Shown here in pieces: positions 17,961 to 25,241 of a DNA stretch of 64,000 nucleotides. A program made the translations under genes and the position numbers. The stretch's first letter is position 1. Every line of letters begins with the position of its first letter. The stretch is taken from assembly GCA_047600805.1 (NCBI GenBank), contig JASGKG010000001.1, positions 620,001 to 684,000 of the forward strand. Direction: 5' to 3'. Below the pieces are notes generated by a model. The model searched no databases. It saw only the letters and a list, made by a program, of their open reading frames with translations, and was not told where the DNA came from. This stretch comes from JADKHC01 sp047600805. GTDB lineage: Bacteria > Verrucomicrobiota > Verrucomicrobiia > Opitutales > Opitutaceae.

Positions 17961-18164
17961 ATGGACTGGGTTTTCTACGGGATCGCTTTTGTTGTGGCCG
18001 TCTTGGTGACGGGTTCGGCGGTCTATGCGCTTTACTGGTCCTCGAAAAAAGGCCAGCTGCGCGATCTTGAGCAGGGCGCACTTTCTATTTTTGATGAAAA
18101 AGAACCTGTGGGGCAGCCCACAGATTTTTTTCCCGGTAAGAAACCAGCTCCCAAAGCTCGCTAA
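17961..18164 (+). CDS. ccoS: CcoS-like cbb3 oxidase assembly protein
   Basis: The 67-aa product has one N-terminal membrane helix (VFYGIAFVVAVLVTGSAVYA), then WSSKKGQLRDLEQGALSIF. The order helix, aromatic/basic, GQ..DL....., IFD matches CcoS, a small protein needed for maturation of cbb3 oxidase. In many genomes ccoS lies beside the copper pump ccoI; no ccoI, ccoG or ccoH is present here. It sits 18 bp before ccoN. CcoQ, another one-helix protein of the same operons, is an alternative, but the WxxxxGQ..DL pattern favours CcoS. Confidence 0.75.
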   Translation: MDWVFYGIAFVVAVLVTGSAVYALYWSSKKGQLRDLEQGALSIFDEKEPVGQPTDFFPGKKPAPKAR

Positions 18165-18182
18165 TCATCACAGTTTAAATCA

Positions 18183-19685
18183 ATGGCTTCTGCCTCCAAC
18201 CTCGCTGCTTCGTTTGCGCCCACGACTTCGCCTGATCTGGTCAAGCGTGCTGAGTTGAGCGAGATCGATGCCTCGACGAAAGCGCCGGCGTTGTTCTTCC
18301 TTGTCTCGGCCGTGCTTTGGATTCTTGTCGGCACGGCCTTCGCGCTAATCTCGTCGTACAAACTCCACACGCCGGATTTTCTCGGCAACTACGAGTGGCT
18401 GACCTTTGGTCGCGCGCGCACCGCTCACCTAAACTCAGTCGTTTATGGCTGGAGCATGAACTCCGCGATTGCCGTCGCGCTCTGGCTGATGGCGCGCCTC
18501 TCACGCAGCGTCGTGCGGCACTCGGGGCTGCTCATGGTGGCCGGCGCTTTCTGGAACATCGGCGTCACGATCGGAATTATTGGAATTCTCGCTGGTGACT
18601 CGACGTCGATCGAGTGGCTGGAAATTCCGCCGTACGCCACGCCGTTGCTTTTTGTCGCTTACGCTTTGATCGGTGCCTGGGCGATGATCACGTTCCGCTT
18701 TGGCAAGTCACAGCACATCTATGTTTCGCAATGGTACCTGATGGCGGCGCTATTCTGGTTCCCTTGGATTTATTCAATCGCGCAAGTGATGCTCATTCTT
18801 CAGCCGGCGCGCGGTACCGTGCAGGCTCTGGTTAACTGGTGGTTTGCCCACAACGTGCTGGGCCTTTGGTTTACCCCGATTGGTTTGGCAGCGGTCTATT
18901 ACTTCCTCCCCAAGGTGCTCGGTAAGCCGATCCACAGCTATTATCTCTCCGTGCTGGGCTTCTGGTCGCTCGCCCTGTTCTACAATTGGGCTGGCGTTCA
19001 CCACCTGGTCGGCGGCCCGGTTCCGGCCTGGGTCATCACGGCGGGTATTGCCGCCAGCTTCATGATGGCCATTCCGGTTGTTGTGACCGGCATCAATCAT
19101 CATATGACGATGGTTGGTAGCTTTAAGGCCTTGAAATACAGCCCGACGCTCCGGTTTATCGTGTTCGGCGCGGTCAACTACACACTCACCAGCTTGGCTG
19201 GTTCATTGATGGCGGATCGTAAGGTGGCGGAACTCCTGCACTTCACGCAGAACACCGTCGCTCACGCCCATCACGGCATGTACGCGTTTTTCACGATGGT
19301 GATGTTTGGCTCCATCTATTACATCCTTCCGCGTATCCTGCTTAAAGAGTGGCCGTCAGCGAAACTCATTAGCGTGCATTTCTGGGCAACTGCGATTGGT
19401 ATCATGATCATGGTTACGGCTCTAACTGTCGCCGGTCTCGAACAAGGGCTGATGCTCAACGCGGTCGACGCAAAAGGGGACCTCCTTTATCCGAATTTCC
19501 TGACGATTGTTGAAGCGATTAAAAAGTACCTTCTGACCCGCACGCTCAGCGGCGTGTTGATCACGATCGGGCATCTGGCTTTCGCGGTGAACTTCACATG
19601 GATGCTGGTCCGTCGCCCCACGACCCAAAAGACGGCACCGACTCTCTTCCGCAATCCGCCTGAAATGGAGGTTGTTGCTCGATGA
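18183..19685 (+). CDS. ccoN: cbb3-type cytochrome c oxidase subunit I
   Basis: This is the catalytic membrane subunit that reduces oxygen at a haem b3-CuB site. It has about 12 hydrophobic segments over 500 aa. Conserved histidine regions are visible: RARTAHLNSVVYGWSMNS (haem ligand), WFAHNVLGLWFTPIG and NWAGVHHLVGGPVPAW (CuB ligands), and NTVAHAHHGMYAFFTMV (haem b and b3 ligands). Absence of the YGHPEVY motif separates it from aa3-type subunit I. The start ATG is 18 bp after ccoS. The stop overlaps ccoO by 4 bp. Confidence 0.95.
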   Translation: MASASNLAASFAPTTSPDLVKRAELSEIDASTKAPALFFLVSAVLWILVGTAFALISSYKLHTPDFLGNYEWLTFGRARTAHLNSVVYGWSMNSAIAVALWLMARLSRSVVRHSGLLMVAGAFWNIGVTIGIIGILAGDSTSIEWLEIPPYATPLLFVAYALIGAWAMITFRFGKSQHIYVSQWYLMAALFWFPWIYSIAQVMLILQPARGTVQALVNWWFAHNVLGLWFTPIGLAAVYYFLPKVLGKPIHSYYLSVLGFWSLALFYNWAGVHHLVGGPVPAWVITAGIAASFMMAIPVVVTGINHHMTMVGSFKALKYSPTLRFIVFGAVNYTLTSLAGSLMADRKVAELLHFTQNTVAHAHHGMYAFFTMVMFGSIYYILPRILLKEWPSAKLISVHFWATAIGIMIMVTALTVAGLEQGLMLNAVDAKGDLLYPNFLTIVEAIKKYLLTRTLSGVLITIGHLAFAVNFTWMLVRRPTTQKTAPTLFRNPPEMEVVAR

Positions 19686-20395
19686 ACCGCGCGCCCCTGA
19701 TTTTCCTCGGCGTCTTCTTCATGCTAGCGTTCTCCTGGACCGGCGTGATCCTTTCCAATCAGATCAGCTACGGGAAGCTCGCGCCCATCGTGGACGAGAC
19801 TGAAAACAAGTCCTACCCGGAGCAACTGCCCGGCCTCGCTGCCCAAGGCAAGCTGGTGTATCAGGATCTTGGATGCATCTACTGCCACACGCAGCAAGTG
19901 CGTCGGCCGGGTTACGGCACAGACGACAAGCGCGGTTGGGGTGATCGGCAGAGTGTGGCGCGCGATTACATTCGCGAAGGGCGCGTTCTCCTCGGAACGA
20001 TGCGCACGGGCCCCGATCTCCGAAACATCGGCTCCCGCCAAGCGTCGCGCGATTGGCAGATGCTGCACCTCTTCGATCCGCAGATCACCTCAAAGGGTTC
20101 GGTCATGCCGCCGTTCGCGTTCCTGTTTGAGAAGCACAAAATCATCGGTGAACCCTCGCCGAAGGCTCTGAAGCTTCCCGCGCCTCACACGCCAGCGGCG
20201 GGTTACGAGGTGGTGCCAACCCAAAGGGCCGAAGCGTTGGTCGCTTATTTGCTTAGCCTCAAAGATACGTACGCATATCCGGAAACGAAGAACGTTTATC
20301 ACGAAGCTTCTGCCGAACAGAAGAAGCCTGAGGGTGGTCAGCAACAGCCCGCGGCTGATAAGAAGCCAGCTCCGAAACCGGAGGGTCAGAAATGA
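19682..20395 (+). CDS. ccoO: cbb3-type cytochrome c oxidase subunit II
   Basis: This is a membrane-anchored monohaem cytochrome c that passes electrons to CcoN. An N-terminal helix (APLIFLGVFFMLAFSWTGVI) is followed by the CIYCH haem site at residue 65 and the signature CHTQQVRRPGYGTD. Also family-typical are RTGPDLRNIGSRQ and MPPFAFLF, with the axial Met. The last 35 residues are Lys/Pro/Gln-rich and low in complexity. It overlaps ccoN and the next gene by 4 bp each. Confidence 0.95.
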   Translation: MNRAPLIFLGVFFMLAFSWTGVILSNQISYGKLAPIVDETENKSYPEQLPGLAAQGKLVYQDLGCIYCHTQQVRRPGYGTDDKRGWGDRQSVARDYIREGRVLLGTMRTGPDLRNIGSRQASRDWQMLHLFDPQITSKGSVMPPFAFLFEKHKIIGEPSPKALKLPAPHTPAAGYEVVPTQRAEALVAYLLSLKDTYAYPETKNVYHEASAEQKKPEGGQQQPAADKKPAPKPEGQK

Positions 20396-21066
20396 GCGAT
20401 CCCACTTCCAAGGAAACAACGCCTCAGATCGAACAAGCTGGTGCGTCCGACGACAGCATTCAGCAGGTTCATTCCATTTTGTTGCGTGAAAAAGCCGAAC
20501 CAACGGAAAGCCACCTGCCGATGCCGCTCTTCATGTTGGGCTTTATCGCCGGACTGATTTTAATGGTGGCTATTTATTTCGTGCACAACAGCGGCGGCTT
20601 CGACCCGATGGTGTACGACGAGCGGTTTGACCCGAAAAATGCGCCGACCAACGTACACGAAGCCAAGGTCGATCCTGTTGCGCAGGGCAAAAAGATTTAC
20701 TCCTCGGTCTGTGCCTCCTGCCATCAACCCACCGGCATGGGCGTCCCAGGGGCGTTCCCTCCGCTCGCGAAATCCGAATGGGTGCAGGGTAGTGAAGAGC
20801 GTGTTATTCGCATTCTGCTCCACGGTTTGACCGGTCCCGTCAAAGTGGCTGGCGCCGATTTCAATAGCACGATGCCTGCGATGGGGCCTGGTGGCGGTTA
20901 CAATTTCAGCGATGAAAAAATCGCGTACGTTTTGACGTATGTGCGCCAGGAGTGGGGCAATAGCGCTCCACCCATTACGCCAGAAAAGGTGAAGGAGATT
21001 CGCACGGGCGCTGCAGCTGGCCGCAACAACGCCTGGACAGCGGCTGAGCTTCAGTCGCTCCCGTAA
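20392..21066 (+). CDS. CcoP-like membrane cytochrome c with a single haem
   Basis: The product is 224 aa: a long N-terminal cytoplasmic part, one membrane helix (FMLGFIAGLILMVAIYFVHN), and one cytochrome c domain with CASCH at residue 107 and an axial-Met region (NSTMPAMGPGG). It takes the place of CcoP after ccoO, with a 4-bp overlap, but canonical CcoP carries two CxxCH sites and here only one is present. It probably accepts electrons from ActE or a soluble cytochrome and feeds CcoO. It is the last gene of the operon; an intrinsic terminator starts 30 bp after its stop. Confidence 0.85.
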   Translation: MSDPTSKETTPQIEQAGASDDSIQQVHSILLREKAEPTESHLPMPLFMLGFIAGLILMVAIYFVHNSGGFDPMVYDERFDPKNAPTNVHEAKVDPVAQGKKIYSSVCASCHQPTGMGVPGAFPPLAKSEWVQGSEERVIRILLHGLTGPVKVAGADFNSTMPAMGPGGGYNFSDEKIAYVLTYVRQEWGNSAPPITPEKVKEIRTGAAAGRNNAWTAAELQSLP

Positions 21067-21095
21067 TCAAATTCGTCGATAAATGTGAAGAAACG

Positions 21096-21122
21096 GAGCG
21101 CGGCAACCAACCGCGCTCTTTT
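21096..21122 (+). terminator. intrinsic terminator of the act-cco operon
   Basis: A perfect 8-bp stem GAGCGCGG / CCGCGCTC with a 7-base loop CAACCAA is followed directly by TTTT. It lies 30 bp after the ccoP-like stop and ends the long respiratory transcript. Confidence 0.88.
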
Positions 21123-21257
21123 GCATTATATCAGTCGCTGTTTCTCGTGAGCGACGTTTGATCCGAGTTTCTGGATTGCGATTTACCCCTGCCGATCAGT
21201 TTGGTTGATGCGTGGGCGAAGGGGGCATTGGGTGCTGAGTCGGTCCTCTTTGCGCAC

Positions 21258-22271
21258 CTAGCGGAACCCGAACCGCTGCATCAAACGCTTGATGGCGCCA
21301 GGAGGTTTGGGGCGGAAAGCGACGGGAATTTGCTCGATGAACCCACGGCTGACTGCGGTTCGCAGCGGGGTAACGCCATCGTAGTTTCGAATGTTCAAAG
21401 TCTGTTCGTTGAGCAAGGCCAACGGGATTTGGTTAAGGTGGCCCTCGAAGGCTGCGGCATGGAGTGGGGTGTCGCCGTGGTCGTTGCGCGTCAGGAGGAG
21501 ATCGCGGGTGAGCTCAGCCTCAGGAATTTTGGAGAGTTGGCCTGTTTCGGCAGCGGCGTGAATGACCGTGTAGCCGGACTTGCTCGCGACCGTGAGGTTG
21601 GCGTGCGTGAGGATGGAAGCTGGGATCTGCTCGAGCCGACCTGCGAGCGCGGCGGCGTGAATGACCGTGTCGCCAGCGCCGGTTTTTGAGAACAGGGCTT
21701 CCTGCGTGAGAAGCTGTGTGGGAATTTGCCCGAGATTTCCGTTTAAGGCAGCGACGTGGAAAACGGTTTCGCCGCTCGCGTTGGCGATAGAGAGAAGATC
21801 GGGAGCGACGTATTGGGCAGGAAACTTATCGAGCGTGCCGTTCTCGGCCGCTTCGTGGAGGAGCGTATTGCCGAGGTCTGTTTTGGTTTGGACAATTTCC
21901 GGCGTGATCAACGCCGTAGGAATGTGGGCGAGATGGCCCTGGCCGGCTGCGATGTGAAAAACAGTGTAGCCGAGATTGCTTCGAGTAAGAAGCGCGTCGC
22001 GGTCAATGATGACCGGAGGTATTTGTCCGAGGTGTCCGCCGAAAGCCGCGTGGTGCAGTGGTGTGTATCCGGAGTCGTTTTTAAGCAGGAGATTTTCTCG
22101 AGTGAGGATGTTCGGATTGAGCGAGTTGAGCGATCCATATTTGGCGGCGCTATGGAGCGGCGTGTTGCCCGAAGCGTTGCGCGCGGTCAGCGTTGCGGCG
22201 GTCAGCTGAGCTGCCTCGCCGGGTGAGAGACGTCCTTCGCGGAAAGCCGCGTGAAGTTCTTCGACCGTCAT
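21258..22271 (-). CDS. ankyrin-like repeat protein with an unusual QIP helix
   Basis: The 337-aa product consists almost wholly of nine repeats of about 33 residues. Each starts with G.T.LH.AA..G.L, the ankyrin consensus, but the second helix is replaced by a recurring QIP..LLT.E.L phrase (for example GHLNQIPLALLNEQTL). There is no signal peptide and no membrane helix, so it is probably a cytoplasmic protein-binding scaffold. The N-terminal 30 residues (TVEELHAAFREGRLSPGEAA) form a cap. It is transcribed divergently from the receiver gene at 22392 and stands alone on its strand. Partner unknown. Confidence 0.85.
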   Translation of the reverse strand: MTVEELHAAFREGRLSPGEAAQLTAATLTARNASGNTPLHSAAKYGSLNSLNPNILTRENLLLKNDSGYTPLHHAAFGGHLGQIPPVIIDRDALLTRSNLGYTVFHIAAGQGHLAHIPTALITPEIVQTKTDLGNTLLHEAAENGTLDKFPAQYVAPDLLSIANASGETVFHVAALNGNLGQIPTQLLTQEALFSKTGAGDTVIHAAALAGRLEQIPASILTHANLTVASKSGYTVIHAAAETGQLSKIPEAELTRDLLLTRNDHGDTPLHAAAFEGHLNQIPLALLNEQTLNIRNYDGVTPLRTAVSRGFIEQIPVAFRPKPPGAIKRLMQRFGFR

Positions 22272-22391
22272 AACCAGGCGAGAAGGAGAACGCGTTCGCC
22301 ATTTTCGAGCAACTTAAAAACCAGGAGGGAATTACCCAGATGGTCATTTGGATTTGCCAAATCCTGAGCCCGAAACAGCATCGATGCTCAA

Positions 22392-22808
22392 ATGAGTTCT
22401 GATGCATCATCCTCTGCCCCTTTGGATCCGGTGCTGCTGGTGGACGACGAACGCAGTTTGCTCGAAGTTTTCGCGCAAACGCTCAGTCCAATGTTCGATG
22501 TTTCTACCGCGACCTCGGCCCGTGAAGCAGAGTTTTTGCTACGCAAGAAAACCTTCAAAACCGTGGTGGCTGACCACCTGATGCCGGGAGGAAACGGCAT
22601 GAGCTTTCTTGTGCGTTGCCGCGAGGAGTTTCCTCACATGCAACGCGTACTTGTTACCGGGTACATGAAGCCCGAGATGCTTCTGCGCAGCGTGAATGAG
22701 GCCGCGCTGTTTCGGTATCTGCTTAAGCCGGTCCAGTTGACGGATTTGGTCAAAATCGTGAAAGACGCCGTGCGTGCCCACGATTTGGCGGTGAAGAATA
22801 GTTCGTGA
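22392..22808 (+). CDS. single-domain response regulator (receiver)
   Basis: This is a stand-alone CheY-like receiver of 138 aa. The acidic pocket is VLLVDDERS (residues 14-22), the phosphoacceptor is Asp61 in VVADHLMPGG, the switch Thr is in VTGYM, and the conserved Lys is in YLLKPVQ. There is no output domain and no kinase next to it. Its family resembles receivers that work with HD-GYP or hybrid kinases elsewhere. Spacing to the ankyrin gene (divergent) is 120 bp, and the HAD gene follows convergently 6 bp later. Confidence 0.9.
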   Translation: MSSDASSSAPLDPVLLVDDERSLLEVFAQTLSPMFDVSTATSAREAEFLLRKKTFKTVVADHLMPGGNGMSFLVRCREEFPHMQRVLVTGYMKPEMLLRSVNEAALFRYLLKPVQLTDLVKIVKDAVRAHDLAVKNSS

Positions 22809-22814
22809 TCGAGC

Positions 22815-23471
22815 TTATTCGGGCCGGCGGTGGAGGAACATTGGCAGTCGTTCGAGCGACGGCTCAATCGCGAGCGCGCCGTCGAATTTCTGACGCTTGG
22901 TCAGTGCGCTCGGCACGACGATGCAGCGCATGCCCGCGCTGAGGGCGGCGTTCATACCGCGTTCAGAGTCTTCGATGGCCACGCAGCGGGATGGCTCCGC
23001 GCCGAGGCGCCGGGCGGCGAGCAGATAACAGTCGGGTGCAGGCTTCGGGTTTGGAAAATCGTCTTGTGTGATGATGTCGTCGAAGATGGAGAGCAGGCAG
23101 GTGGTGCGGTGAACGATGTTGATGGCGCGGCGGCTGTTGCCGGTAACGAGCGCCATCGGGAAGCGTTTCTTCAGCGCAGTGAGTGTTTCGCGCGCGAAGG
23201 GGCAGAGTGGCGGCGCGTCTTCAAGCAGCTCGTAGTAGCGCCGGTTTCTGATTTCAATGATCGCCTCAGCTTCGGCACCGCGCAGCCCGAAGTCGGCGAC
23301 GATCGCGGTCGTGCCGCGTGCTTTGCTCAGGTACTCGGAACTCCAGAGATCTTCCGTGATTTCGATGCCTTTGGTCTGCACGAGATCACGTGTGATGGAG
23401 TAGAACAGCATCTCGGTTTCGACGAGTAGGCCATCGTGATCCCAGAACAACGCGTCAGCTTCGATTCGCAT
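22815..23471 (-). CDS. HAD-superfamily hydrolase, phosphoglucomutase/phosphatase type
   Basis: The 218-aa product has HAD motif I as WDHDGLLVETE (nucleophile Asp11, acid/base Asp13), motif II near VTGNS, the conserved Lys region PNPKPAPDCYLLAA and motif IV AIEDSERGMNAALSAGM. An alpha-helical cap lies between motifs I and II, as in beta-phosphoglucomutase and sugar-phosphate phosphatases. The substrate cannot be told from sequence. The Trp and His at the start of motif I, in place of the usual FDxDG, are slightly unusual. The start is the ATG at 23471. Confidence 0.88.
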   Translation of the reverse strand: MRIEADALFWDHDGLLVETEMLFYSITRDLVQTKGIEITEDLWSSEYLSKARGTTAIVADFGLRGAEAEAIIEIRNRRYYELLEDAPPLCPFARETLTALKKRFPMALVTGNSRRAINIVHRTTCLLSIFDDIITQDDFPNPKPAPDCYLLAARRLGAEPSRCVAIEDSERGMNAALSAGMRCIVVPSALTKRQKFDGALAIEPSLERLPMFLHRRPE

Positions 23472-23494
23472 ATGACGCGCTAGGTCGAAGCGAA

Positions 23495-25171
23495 CTAGGA
23501 GGTTTCCCGCAAGCTAATCATACGGCAAAATCTCAACAGTAGCAGCGCGGGCAGGAGCACACAGATCGCCGGGTGAAGAGCACCGCCGCCGTTACCACCG
23601 GACGCTCCGCTGCTGGAGCTGGAGCCTCCGCTGGACGAGCTGCTGCTGCTCGATGAGGATGACGAACTCGAAGATGAAGAGCTGGAAGGAGCGACTTGGA
23701 GGGAAACGGTCGCACTGTTGGTGGTGCCTGATGGGTTGGTTAAAACGCAACGAAATTGGTCGCCGGACATAAAGAACTGTGCGGTGACGATTGTGAGCGT
23801 GGTTGTGTTTACCCCGCTGTAGCTGCTGCTCTCAGCCAGTGTCTGCCACATGGTAAGTCCGCTCGGAAGGCGTTGCCATTGGCACGCAGGCAAAGGTGAA
23901 CCGGCCACGCAGATACTGCAGGTCGAGGCTTCGCCTGCGGTTGCGATAGTCGGTTGCATACTGATTTCGGGTGCTGACGGTGCCTGCGCCGCGCCCGCTC
24001 TTACGAAGACGCGGCGCGGGATCGTGGTACGTCGGACTCCGCCGGCCACCGTCACCACGGCATGGTAAACCGCATATCCCGGAGCGCTGGGCGTATGTGT
24101 CACGGAAAGGGGAGAATTGCTGGCTGGAGTCGTTTGCCGAACCAGTTGGTCTCCCTCGTAGAATTCGATCGCGGTCCAGGCGGACGTCGGTTCGCCGATG
24201 GTGTAGGTGACGGAAGTTCCCCAGTCGATCGGTCCGACTCCGGTGCTCAGGAATGCGGTGGAAGAAGCTTTGTTGTAGCTGGCGAACGCTCTGAATAGGT
24301 AGGCTAAGCGCCGGTTCGGCAACCAGCCTGCGGTCGCTTTGTCGTTGGTGTAGAGCGCGCGAGGCGCAATTGTTGCGAGATCGACCTTGTACGAATAGGG
24401 GGCGGTCAGCCAGCCGTCGATCTCCCGTAAAGGAGTAAGGGCTACCGCGCCGTATTGTGGTGACGCGTTGGCCGGATATCGCGCGCGCACCATCTCCTCC
24501 ACGATTGGAAGTGAGAGCTCCGGATAGTTGCCTATCGCGTGATCGGTACCTTGATCCTCGACCCAAGACCAAAGAGCGCCGTTTGGTCGGTTGCCGAAAA
24601 ACAAATCACGGATGTTTGTGCGCCGCAGATCGGTGTCTAGTTCGCCTGCAATTAAGAGGCCCGGTGTTGCCAAAGCGCCGGTGGAAGGACGGGCGACGTT
24701 GTAGTAGGCCCCCTTTGTCACCACGAACGCGATCACCTTTGTCGGTCGAAGACTGTTGAGGCCGTACGACATTTGGCCGCCGTTGGAATGACCGATCGGC
24801 AGCCAAGGCGCGTTGACTAGTTCGGGATGGCCCGACGTGGTCGCGAACGCTTGGAGGGAGTTTTCAAAAAAAGTGATCTCGTCTGCAGTCGAGAAATTAC
24901 CCCAGAGTGATGTCCCCATTAGCGCAAAGCCGATCGAGGTGGCGAACTCCGCCAGTTCTGGGTCTGTCGCCATTGCCCGCGAATCTCCGCTGGCTCCGTT
25001 TCCGTAGATAATAATCCCGCGTACGACCGAGAGCGAATCTGGGATGTTGAGTCGAAGAGACCGGTTGCTGGAATCGTTGATCGAGAGATCGTAGACCGCC
25101 GCCTCAGCACGCAATCCCACCAGAAACAGGATGCCGCTAACAATCCAACAGAAGGAAAGGGGGAAAGTCAT
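23495..25171 (-). CDS. secreted alpha/beta-hydrolase-like protein with poly-Ser linker and C-terminal sorting tail
   Basis: The start is taken at ATG 25171, giving a signal peptide (FCWIVSGILFLVGLRAEA) and about 558 aa. The order is: signal; alpha/beta-hydrolase-like domain to about residue 260 with IGHSNGG as nucleophile elbow and a possible catalytic Asp in AGELDTD; a beta-rich domain; an Ig-like domain with two Cys pairs (CSICVAG and CQW...FRCVL); a Ser run of about 20 residues, then Gly/Ser; and a C-terminal GGGALHP, hydrophobic helix and RFCRM. The end resembles tripartite cell-surface sorting tails such as GlyGly-CTERM. Substrate unknown. Confidence 0.75.
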   Translation of the reverse strand: MTFPLSFCWIVSGILFLVGLRAEAAVYDLSINDSSNRSLRLNIPDSLSVVRGIIIYGNGASGDSRAMATDPELAEFATSIGFALMGTSLWGNFSTADEITFFENSLQAFATTSGHPELVNAPWLPIGHSNGGQMSYGLNSLRPTKVIAFVVTKGAYYNVARPSTGALATPGLLIAGELDTDLRRTNIRDLFFGNRPNGALWSWVEDQGTDHAIGNYPELSLPIVEEMVRARYPANASPQYGAVALTPLREIDGWLTAPYSYKVDLATIAPRALYTNDKATAGWLPNRRLAYLFRAFASYNKASSTAFLSTGVGPIDWGTSVTYTIGEPTSAWTAIEFYEGDQLVRQTTPASNSPLSVTHTPSAPGYAVYHAVVTVAGGVRRTTIPRRVFVRAGAAQAPSAPEISMQPTIATAGEASTCSICVAGSPLPACQWQRLPSGLTMWQTLAESSSYSGVNTTTLTIVTAQFFMSGDQFRCVLTNPSGTTNSATVSLQVAPSSSSSSSSSSSSSSSSSSSGGSSSSSGASGGNGGGALHPAICVLLPALLLLRFCRMISLRETS

Positions 25172-25241
25172 GAACGGGGCGGGCGTGGTCAAAAGACCGC
25201 ACTCCTTCCCTTACGTCAACACGAACCAAATACTGCCCCCT

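Noticed and set aside
23618..23695. Possible microsatellite (triplet repeat) in the hydrolase gene
   Set aside because: The Ser codons are mixed, so the DNA is not a repeat; it is a homopolymer only at protein level.
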